A stretch of DNA of 64,000 nt from Pseudomonas yamanorum (GTDB taxonomy: Bacteria > Pseudomonadota > Gammaproteobacteria > Pseudomonadales > Pseudomonadaceae). A model generated the notes under the pieces. It was not told where the DNA came from, did not search any database, and saw nothing but the letters and a program-made list of their open reading frames with translations. Positions within the stretch are counted from its first letter, which is position 1, and each line of letters opens with the position of its first letter. The stretch covers positions 62,001 to 126,000 of the forward strand of contig NZ_JACARE010000006.1 in assembly GCF_013386765.1 (NCBI RefSeq), read 5' to 3'. Below are positions 57,826-64,000 of this stretch, one piece after another. A program made the position numbers and the translations under genes.

Positions 57826-58839
57826 TTAGAGGGCATTCAGCCCTTGCAACAGCGCCTTGTGAAACTGTGCCGGTTCTTCCATTTGCGGCGCATGGCCCAG
57901 GCCCGGGAATTCCACCAGGGTGGCGTGGGGGATCAACTTGGCCACCTGCTTGCCCAATACCGCGTAGTTGCCGATCTTCGCCTTGACCGCCGGTGGGGCG
58001 ATGTCTTTGCCAATGGCGGTGTTGTCGGCTGTGCCGATCAGCAGCAGGGTGGGCATCTGCAGGTCCTTGAACTCGTAGTACACCGGCTGGGTGAAGATCA
58101 TGTCGTAAATCAGCGCCGAGTTCCATGCCACCACGGTGTGGCCGGGGCCCTTGTTCATACCGGCGAGCATCTGCACCCAGCGCTCGTATTCTGGCTTCCA
58201 GTGGCCGGCGTAGTAGGTGTCGCGTTCGTAGTTGCGGATGCCGTCGGCGGTGAGCTTCAGCTCGCGCTCGTACCATTGGTCAACGCTGCGATAGGGCACG
58301 CCAATGGCTTTCCAGTCTTCCAGGCCGATAGGGTTTACCAGTGCAAGTTGTTCGGTTTGTTCCGGATATAGCAGGGCGTAGCGCGTGGCGAGCATGCCGC
58401 CGGTGGAATGGCCAAGAAGCGTGGCCTTTTGAATGCCGAGTTTTTCCAGCAACTGGTGAGTGTTGATCGCCAGTTGCTGGAAGCTGTACTGGTAATTGTC
58501 CGGTTTGCTGGAGGTGCAGAAACCGATCTGGTCGGGAGCGATCACCCGGTAGCCGGCGTCACTCAAGGCCTTGATCGAGGCATCCCAGGTGGCGCCGCAG
58601 AAGTTCTTGCCGTGCATCAGCACGATGCTGCGCCCATTGGCCTTGCCGTTGGCGGGAACGTCCATGTAGCCCATTTGCAGGGATTTTCCCTGGGACTGGA
58701 AGGTGAAGTGTTCCACTGGATAAGGGTATTGGAAGCCTTGCAGTTCGGGGCCGTAGGTTGGGCCTTCAGTGGCGGCGAAGGCGGGCAGGACGCTGCCGAG
58801 CAGCAGGCTGGCGACACACAATGAGCGGATTTTGGACAT
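57826..58839 (-). CDS. Exported alpha/beta hydrolase
   Basis: 337 residues. The signal peptide MSKIRSLCVASLLLGSVLPA has a likely cleavage at AFA-A near residue 23. The alpha/beta fold shows the oxyanion loop LMHGKNFCG, the nucleophile Ser145 in GHSTGG and a C-terminal His in LGHAPQME. It is periplasmic by prediction. It resembles haloalkane-dehalogenase/epoxide-hydrolase-like esterases; Ser rather than Asp as nucleophile favours an esterase. It sits upstream of the hydroxyacid dehydrogenase, so an ester-to-hydroxyacid route is conceivable. Confidence 0.88.
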   Translation of the reverse strand: MSKIRSLCVASLLLGSVLPAFAATEGPTYGPELQGFQYPYPVEHFTFQSQGKSLQMGYMDVPANGKANGRSIVLMHGKNFCGATWDASIKALSDAGYRVIAPDQIGFCTSSKPDNYQYSFQQLAINTHQLLEKLGIQKATLLGHSTGGMLATRYALLYPEQTEQLALVNPIGLEDWKAIGVPYRSVDQWYERELKLTADGIRNYERDTYYAGHWKPEYERWVQMLAGMNKGPGHTVVAWNSALIYDMIFTQPVYYEFKDLQMPTLLLIGTADNTAIGKDIAPPAVKAKIGNYAVLGKQVAKLIPHATLVEFPGLGHAPQMEEPAQFHKALLQGLNAL

Positions 58840-58895
58840 TGGTATTGGCTCCGGGAACAGTGCCCGGATGCTGTGGCGGGGGGATTAACGGGAGA

Positions 58896-59327
58896 TTAAA
58901 TCCAGTGCAGGGTCAGCATGGCCAATACCCCGTAACGCGCCCCTTTGGCCAGGGTCACCAGCAGCAGGAACCGCCACAACGGCTCGCGCATCACCCCGGC
59001 CACCAGCGTCAATGGGTCGCCAATGACCGGCACCCAACTGAGCAGCAACGACCAATGACCCCAGCGTTGATAGTGGGTGCGGGCCTTCTCCAGGTGTTTC
59101 GGGCTGACCGGAAACCAGCGCCGCTCCTTGAAGCGCTCAACCGAGCGTCCCAACAGCCAATTGACCAGCGAACCCAATACGTTGCCAAGCGTTGCAACCG
59201 CAAGCAGCAGCCACAGGCTGTAATGCCCGCTGATCAACAGCCCCACCAGCACCGCCTCCGACTGCATCGGCAACAGCGTGGCGGCGCCGAAGGCGGCGAA
59301 AAACAGTCCCAGGTAACCGGCAAGCAT
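58896..59327 (-). CDS. YqaA/DedA-type small membrane protein
   Basis: 143 residues with about four hydrophobic segments (LAGYLGLFFAAFGAATLLP, LWLLLAVATLGNVLGSLVNW) and the SNARE-associated/DedA pattern with LSWVPVIGDPLTLVAGVMRE. Relatives are YqaA-like proteins with possible roles in lipid or metal transport. The ATG at 59327 lies 3 bp after the DUF411 stop, with a TTG at 59330 as alternative, so the two are coupled. Confidence 0.85.
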   Translation of the reverse strand: MLAGYLGLFFAAFGAATLLPMQSEAVLVGLLISGHYSLWLLLAVATLGNVLGSLVNWLLGRSVERFKERRWFPVSPKHLEKARTHYQRWGHWSLLLSWVPVIGDPLTLVAGVMREPLWRFLLLVTLAKGARYGVLAMLTLHWI

Positions 59328-59330
59328 CAA

Positions 59331-59777
59331 TCAGCGTGCCGGGTAGTCAGCCACCACCACGTCCTTGCCTTCACGGGTCAGGCCGATGACTTGATAGGCA
59401 TCACTGCTGCCGTCCATCTCCATGCCCGGCGAGCCCATGGGCATGCCCGGTGCCGCAATACCCAGCAAGTCATCACGCTTGCGCAAGGCGAGCACTTGGT
59501 CGGCAGGCACATGGCCTTCGACAAACTTGCCGTCGATCACGCCGGTGTGGCACGACGCCAGGCGCGGCGCCACGTCCAGGCGTTGCTTGACCTCACTCAT
59601 GTTGGGTTCCACATGGTCATTGACCTTGAAACCGTTGTTTTCCAGGTGGGCAATCCACTTCTTGCAGCAACCGCAGTTGGCATCGCGGTGCACATCAATC
59701 GGGATCAACTCGGCGGCCTGGGCCAAGGGGCTCATAAGCAGGGCCGACAGTGCGGCCAGTCGCAGGGTGGTTTTCAT
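59331..59777 (-). CDS. DUF411 periplasmic metal-binding protein
   Basis: 148 residues. A signal peptide (TTLRLAALSALLMSPLAQAA) precedes VHRDANCGCCKKWIAHLENN, the Cys pair signature of DUF411, and ASCHTGVIDGKFVEGHVPAD with further Cys/His. Other ligands include Met-rich GMPMGSPGMEMDG. DUF411 proteins occur in copper and other metal resistance loci, so copper binding is likely. The ATG at 59777 is chosen from three successive ATGs because of GAG spacing. Confidence 0.88.
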   Translation of the reverse strand: MKTTLRLAALSALLMSPLAQAAELIPIDVHRDANCGCCKKWIAHLENNGFKVNDHVEPNMSEVKQRLDVAPRLASCHTGVIDGKFVEGHVPADQVLALRKRDDLLGIAAPGMPMGSPGMEMDGSSDAYQVIGLTREGKDVVVADYPAR

Positions 59778-59869
59778 CATCATCTCGTCAGATAAAGGGC
59801 AACAGGCGGCCATTCTCCGTGCTTTTTACAAAAGGATTTCCCGGGAGTGTTACGAGGTTTTACGAAAAA

Positions 59870-59904
59870 CCGACAGCACCAGAATAACGGCCTGGTGCTG
59901 TCGG
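59870..59904 (-). terminator. Rho-independent terminator of the SRPBCC gene
   Basis: 13 bp perfect stem CCGACAGCACCAG / CTGGTGCTGTCGG with a 9 nt loop. Read on the minus strand it is followed by GTTTTTCG, a T-run. It lies 28 bp past the stop at 59933. Confidence 0.85.
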
Positions 59905-59932
59905 AAAACTGAGGGGGGGGATGACGGTTTTG

Positions 59933-60388
59933 TCAGGTAATCGAGGATTCCAGGCGCCGCTTGAGCTGATCAAGGGCCTGATTGGACAGCGCAACCATGC
60001 GCTCATGCAAGGTGGTCAGTTGCAGTTCGGTTTCATAGGTCAGGATGCGCTTGAACAGTGTGCCGCTGCCCTGGGTTTGCAGCAGATAGTGGATACAACC
60101 GTCGACGGCCAACGAAGTGAACGCCGTCTTGAACTCCCGCGGTCGCTGCGCAATCTGCACGCGATAGCTCATGGGTACCCGCACGCCCAGCAGGTCGATG
60201 GTTTCGGTAAAACGGTGCCCGGTGGGTAATGAACCGGTGATACCGGTGTCGGCGCCCAAGGAAGTCGGATGCCATTCATGCCAGCGATCCGGTTGGGTGA
60301 CATAGTCGTAAACAGTTTCGATAGGGGCCTGGATGTAGCGTTCCTGACTGATCCGCTCCAGGCGGATCGGGTGCTCAACTGCATGCAT
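59933..60388 (-). CDS. SRPBCC (START-like) family protein
   Basis: 151 residues with the polyketide-cyclase/START-like pattern: RYIQAPIETVYDYVTQPDRWHEWHP, then GHRFTETIDLLGVRVPMSYRV, and a long C-terminal helix. These form hydrophobic ligand pockets; the ligand is unknown. AGGAGG 6 bases upstream fixes the ATG at 60388 over the frame start at 60451. It has its own terminator. Confidence 0.85.
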   Translation of the reverse strand: MHAVEHPIRLERISQERYIQAPIETVYDYVTQPDRWHEWHPTSLGADTGITGSLPTGHRFTETIDLLGVRVPMSYRVQIAQRPREFKTAFTSLAVDGCIHYLLQTQGSGTLFKRILTYETELQLTTLHERMVALSNQALDQLKRRLESSIT

Positions 60389-60478
60389 GACACACCTCCT
60401 GTGTGGCGAGACTAAGCACTTTGAGCTGTCAGAATAGTCCGGCTCCCGCACATTGCACGGGAGTCGGCAGGCTATTTT

Positions 60479-62473
60479 TCAACGCACCTTGAAGCGTCCC
60501 ATCAATGCAATAACCCGGCCATTTGCATCCAGCAGGCTCTGGGTGTTGTGTTCCGTGGCGTGGCCGCTTTGCACCAGCTCTTCGACCATATGGCGGATGT
60601 GCACCATGCTGCGGTTGATTTCCTCGGTCACCGCGCTTTGCTGCTCGGCGGCAGTGGCGATCTGGGTGCTGAGGTTGTTGATATGGCTGACGGAGCCGGC
60701 CATCTCATCCAAGCCCGTGTTCACCCGTGCGGTGGCATCAGCTGCGGACTGGCAGCTGGCCTGGGTGGCTTCCATGGCGGTCACCGAGGAACTCACGCCG
60801 GTGGTCAGGCGTGCGAGCATTTCGTTGATCTGCGAGGTGCTGGCCTGGGTGCGGGCGGCGAGGGCGCGCACTTCGTCGGCGACCACCGCAAACCCCCGGC
60901 CTTGTTCGCCGGCCCGGGCGGCTTCGATGGCGGCATTGAGGGCCAGCAGGTTGGTCTGGCCGGCAATGGCGCCGATCACCCCGAGGGTTTCGGTAATGCG
61001 CGCGGCGTCCTGGCGCATGTTTTCCACGGTGTGGGTGGCACTGGAGACCTCGCCGATCAACGCGCTGACGCTGCGGGAGGCTTCACCCACCACCACCCGC
61101 GAACGGTCGGCGTGCTCGTTGGCGCGCTGGGTGAACGCGGCGGTTTCGGCCGCATTCTCGGCCACGGTGTCGGCGGTGGAGCTCATCTCGGTGATGGCGG
61201 TGACGGTCTGGTCGGTTTCCGAGGCATGGCGCACCAGGATCTGGTTGGTCTGGGCCGACGTCTGCTGCAGCTGTGCGAGGCTCGACGACATGGCGCCGGT
61301 GGCCTCGGTCACCTCGCCGATCATGTTTTGCAGGTAGACGATAAAGCGGTTTACCGAATGCCCGATCGCCCCCAGTTCGTCCTCGGCGCGGATGGTGATG
61401 CGCCGGGTGAGGTCGGCATCGCCGTTGGACAGCGCGTCGATATTGGTCTTCAGCGCGGTCATCCGGTGCACCAACTGGCGGATGGCATACACCTGCAGCA
61501 GCACCAGCAGCAGGATCATCGGGATTTGCAGCATCGCCAGGGTGCCTAAAACGTCATCACGCTGGGCGGTGATCAGCGAGGTCGGCAGTGCGGTGGCGAG
61601 GAACCAGGGCGTACCTTCGATCGGGCGCATGAAGAACGTGCTGGCCACGCCCTGGTTGTCGAACTCGCTGCGCTGCAGGGATTGGTCGCGATGGGCCAGG
61701 CCGGCGCTGACCTGGGCCGCAAATGCGGAAGTGCCGGTCAGTTCGCTGATGTTCTTCAACACCACCGGGCCGCTGATGCGCGTGCTGTTGCTGATGATCT
61801 TGCCGTCGCCTTCGACGATCAGCATTTCGGCGCTGAGGTCTTTTTCCTTGCTGGCCACCAGGTCGTTGAAGAACCCCAGTGTCACGTCGATGGTGGCGAC
61901 GCCGTACGCCGCGCCGTCACGCTGGATCGCCATCGCGCAGTTGGTGCGAGGCTCCTGGCTGGCGTCATCCTTGTAGGCTGCCGCCCAGGCGCACTGGCCA
62001 CGGGGTGAGGCGAGCCCGCCCTTGTACCAGCTCTGGTCGTAATAATTGGGGGCCGCGTCGCTGTTCCAGAACGTATTGACCGCCAGCTTGCCCGAGGCAT
62101 CGCGGTGCCAGAAGGTGCTGTGCTTGTTACGCCCCGGCGTGCGCTGGTTGGGCAGGGGCCAGATGCCGCCGCCGAACACTTTCAATTCGCCGTACTGGTC
62201 CACCAGGCCGGGCAGCACCTTGTCGATGGCGTCGCTGTCCAGCAGCGGGATGGTTTGGGTGATGGTGCGTTGCTGGGCCTGGACCTTGTTCAACTCGCCC
62301 TGGATCTGCCCGGCCACTTCGGCAATGCGATTGAGCACCACCTGTTCTTCGGTGTGGCGCAGCGTGGGCGCCACCAACTGTCCGACGCCCACGACCGTCA
62401 ATACGAATAACAACAGGACGAACAGCACCAGGAACAGGGTGTAACGGGCTTGGATAGAGCGCAATGAGGGCAT
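60479..62473 (-). CDS. Methyl-accepting chemotaxis protein with dCache sensor
   Basis: 664-residue chemoreceptor: TM1 (about 12-34), a large periplasmic dCache domain (to about 300), TM2 ([18 protein letters not shown]), HAMP (about 325-380) and the signalling hairpin with the tip [17 protein letters not shown]. There is no C-terminal NWETF-type tether. The sensor segment [11 protein letters not shown] corresponds to the amino-acid-binding dCache motif, but the usual Arg before x-Trp-Tyr is Gln, so the ligand may differ from amino acids. Confidence 0.9.
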   Translation of the reverse strand: MPSLRSIQARYTLFLVLFVLLLFVLTVVGVGQLVAPTLRHTEEQVVLNRIAEVAGQIQGELNKVQAQQRTITQTIPLLDSDAIDKVLPGLVDQYGELKVFGGGIWPLPNQRTPGRNKHSTFWHRDASGKLAVNTFWNSDAAPNYYDQSWYKGGLASPRGQCAWAAAYKDDASQEPRTNCAMAIQRDGAAYGVATIDVTLGFFNDLVASKEKDLSAEMLIVEGDGKIISNSTRISGPVVLKNISELTGTSAFAAQVSAGLAHRDQSLQRSEFDNQGVASTFFMRPIEGTPWFLATALPTSLITAQRDDVLGTLAMLQIPMILLLVLLQVYAIRQLVHRMTALKTNIDALSNGDADLTRRITIRAEDELGAIGHSVNRFIVYLQNMIGEVTEATGAMSSSLAQLQQTSAQTNQILVRHASETDQTVTAITEMSSTADTVAENAAETAAFTQRANEHADRSRVVVGEASRSVSALIGEVSSATHTVENMRQDAARITETLGVIGAIAGQTNLLALNAAIEAARAGEQGRGFAVVADEVRALAARTQASTSQINEMLARLTTGVSSSVTAMEATQASCQSAADATARVNTGLDEMAGSVSHINNLSTQIATAAEQQSAVTEEINRSMVHIRHMVEELVQSGHATEHNTQSLLDANGRVIALMGRFKVR

Positions 62474-62567
62474 GGGGTCGTCCTTACGAAGCGTTTATTG
62501 TGCGACGCGGCTTTGTTAGAGCTTCGAAGGGCTATCGGCTTGGGACGGGGGAGCTTTAGGTACCATG

Positions 62568-62584
62568 GTGCAAGAAAGTTGCAC
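62568..62584. promoter_or_regulatory. Inverted repeat upstream of the chemoreceptor gene
   Basis: GTGCAA-N5-TTGCAC, a perfect 6 bp dyad 95 bp upstream of the MCP start. It is operator-like; the binding protein is unknown. Confidence 0.3.
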
Positions 62585-62598
62585 GGCATGCGTTGAAT

Positions 62599-62626
62599 GA
62601 TCGGAGCTGGCACGCCAGCCCCGATC
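62599..62626. terminator. Hairpin downstream of the aldo/keto reductase gene
   Basis: GATCGG-AG-CTGGC / GCCAG-CC-CCGATC form two stems with an internal mismatch. It starts 13 bp past the stop at 62640 on the minus strand. No T-run follows, so termination may need Rho or be weak. Confidence 0.4.
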
Positions 62627-62639
62627 CAGACCGGCCGGA

Positions 62640-63635
62640 TTATTTATCCAGCATCTGCATGACTTCTTCCGGGTAACGCAATCCGGCGGTTGCATTGGCC
62701 GGGAAGATCGCTTCCAGGGCCGCCAATTCGGTCGGGTTCAGCTTGACCTCCAGTGCCGCGACATTCTCTTCCAGGTACTTGCGCTGCTTGGTGCCGGGGA
62801 TCGGGATCAGGTAGTCCCCTTGCGCCAATACCCAGGCCAACGCCAACTGCCCGGCGGTCACGCCCTTATCGGCGGCCAGTGCCTGCACTTGTTCCACCAG
62901 CAACAGGTTTTTCGCAAAGTTCTCGCCCTGAAAACGCGGGCTGAAGCGGCGGTAGTCATCCGCCGCAAAATCGTCCGGGCTTTTCAGGGCGCCGGTCAGG
63001 AAACCACGGCCCAGCGGGCTATAGGGCACAAATGCAATGCCCAGGCGCTGGCAGGCGGCGAGGCAGCCGTTGTCTTCCTGGTCGCGGCTCCACAGGGAAT
63101 ATTCGCTTTGCAGGGCGCAGATGGGGTGCACGTTGTGGGCGCGCTCCAGGGTGGCGGCCGAGGCTTCACTCAAGCCCAGGTAGCGCACCTTGCCTTGTTT
63201 GACCAGTTCAGCCATGGCGCCGACGGTTTCCTCAATCGCCACTTCCGGGTCGATGCGGTGCTGGTAATACAGGTCGAGGGTTTCTACGCCAAGGCGTTTC
63301 AAGGTGCCGTCGATGGCACTGCGGATGTACTCCGGCCGGCCATTCACGCCACGCAACGCCGGGTTCGACGGGTCGCGCACGATGCCGAACTTGCTGGCGA
63401 GAAACACCTGGTCGCGCTTGCCGGCGATGGCCTTGCCGATCAGCGCTTCGTTGGTGTGGGGGCCGTACATGTCGGCGGTGTCCAGCAGGTTGATCCCCAG
63501 CTCCAGGGCGCGGTGCAGGGTATATATGGCTTCGGTGGTGTCGGTGCCGGTGGTGTAGAAATCGGTCATGCCCATGCAGCCGAGGCCGATGGCGGAAACC
63601 TGGGGACCGTTTTTGCCGAGTTGACGAGTGTGCAT
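62640..63635 (-). CDS. Aldo/keto reductase
   Basis: 331-residue NADPH-dependent (beta/alpha)8 reductase. The catalytic tetrad is seen as Asp and Tyr in [12 protein letters not shown], Lys in FLASKFGIV and His in YYQHRIDPE. The C-terminal cofactor region is [15 protein letters not shown]. It belongs to the group close to pyridoxal reductase/YghZ and general stress AKRs. It is divergent from a LysR gene with 119 bp between, the usual arrangement for regulation by that protein. Confidence 0.93.
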   Translation of the reverse strand: MHTRQLGKNGPQVSAIGLGCMGMTDFYTTGTDTTEAIYTLHRALELGINLLDTADMYGPHTNEALIGKAIAGKRDQVFLASKFGIVRDPSNPALRGVNGRPEYIRSAIDGTLKRLGVETLDLYYQHRIDPEVAIEETVGAMAELVKQGKVRYLGLSEASAATLERAHNVHPICALQSEYSLWSRDQEDNGCLAACQRLGIAFVPYSPLGRGFLTGALKSPDDFAADDYRRFSPRFQGENFAKNLLLVEQVQALAADKGVTAGQLALAWVLAQGDYLIPIPGTKQRKYLEENVAALEVKLNPTELAALEAIFPANATAGLRYPEEVMQMLDK

Positions 63636-63754
63636 GGGTTCAGCTCCTGTGTAGGGAAGGGCGCCATTGTTGCCCTCGACAAAAGCGGGATAAACCGGCT
63701 AAAACCACTATCACTATTATGAAATTCTAAACAATCCCTGAAGGAAGCCCGCCC

Positions 63755-64000
63755 GTGGACCGTTTTAATGCGATGCGTGTGTTCGTGCGGATTGTCGAAT
63801 TGGGCGGCTTTGCCAAGGCGGCCGACAGCCTGCAACTGCCGCGCGCCTCGGTAACGATCCTGATCAAGCAACTGGAAGCGCACCTGGGCGTGCAGTTGTT
63901 GCAGCGCACCACGCGCCAGGTCAGCCCGACCCTCGACGGCGCCGCCTACTATCAGCGTTGTGTGAGCCTGCTGGCCGACCTTGAGGAAACCGAGGCGGTG
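63755..64000 (+). CDS. LysR-family regulator, 3' part outside window
   Basis: The first 82 codons are present from a GTG start with AAGGA upstream. They encode MDRFNAMRVFVRIVELGGFA, LQLPRASVTILIKQLEAHLG and QRTTRQVSPTLDG, the N-terminal helix-turn-helix of LTTRs of the DmlR/YafC group. The effector domain lies beyond 64000. The divergent layout suggests it controls the aldo/keto reductase. Confidence 0.9.
   Translation, partial: MDRFNAMRVFVRIVELGGFAKAADSLQLPRASVTILIKQLEAHLGVQLLQRTTRQVSPTLDGAAYYQRCVSLLADLEETEAV

Noticed and set aside
62568..62584. Possible sigma-54 promoter (GTGCAA-N5-TTGCAC)
   Set aside because: The -24 GG of the TGGCAC element is missing in both orientations; it is listed only as an inverted repeat.

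Overview
The window reads as chromosome of a fluorescent Pseudomonas (P. fluorescens group). The grounds are high-GC codon use, the mltD-gloB-methyltransferase-rnhA-dnaQ block, a complete MuxABC-OpmB efflux operon, the GlgE/TreS/TreYZ glucan-trehalose cluster, and intergenic paired REP palindromes of the type GTGGGAGCTGGCTTGCCTGCGA. The species cannot be fixed from the sequence alone. I see no rRNA, tRNA, phage, insertion sequence or CRISPR array.

Layout. 1-3849 is a housekeeping block: lytic transglycosylase (cut by the window edge), glyoxalase II, a YafS-like methyltransferase, RNase HI and the Pol III epsilon subunit. 3853-15569 is a LysR regulator facing a tightly coupled operon: two tandem solute-binding proteins, an FAD 2-hydroxyacid dehydrogenase, an aminotransferase, a full polar amino-acid ABC transporter, a cysteine-dioxygenase-like cupin, a GST, and a 904-residue fusion of four rhodanese modules with a cystathionine beta-lyase-type PLP enzyme. 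Together they look like an uptake and breakdown pathway for a sulfur amino acid or its 2-hydroxy/2-keto analogue. 15678-16178 is thiol peroxidase Tpx. 16409-25393 is muxABC-opmB. 25653-33619 holds an MHYT-GGDEF-EAL c-di-GMP protein, an SDR, a MocR regulator, CcoG, DUF3203, MgtC and two small uncharacterised proteins.

33825-56363 is the storage and stress-sugar cluster in two convergent arms. The plus arm is glgE-treS/pep2-glgB. The minus arm is glgA-treZ-malQ-treY-DUF2934-glgX and then runs on into five further genes: an acyl-CoA-dehydrogenase-fold protein, a PIG-L deacetylase, a NodS-like methyltransferase, a family-2 glycosyltransferase and a second PIG-L copy. GlgA, TreY and TreZ can supply trehalose. 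TreS-Pep2 turns trehalose into maltose and maltose 1-phosphate. GlgE and GlgB build branched alpha-glucan, and GlgX and MalQ trim it. No glgC, glgP or otsAB is in the window.

The five-gene tail is the best candidate for an undescribed system. Deacetylase, N-methyltransferase-like protein and glycosyltransferase recall the logic of Nod-factor assembly (NodB, NodS, NodC). One of its two PIG-L copies has lost the catalytic-base Asp of the HPDDE motif (it reads HPGDE) while keeping the metal-binding residues.

56849-63635 carries a 2-hydroxyacid dehydrogenase, a secreted alpha/beta hydrolase, a YqaA/DedA-type membrane protein, a DUF411 metal-binding protein, an SRPBCC protein, a chemoreceptor and an aldo/keto reductase. 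The window ends inside a divergent LysR gene.
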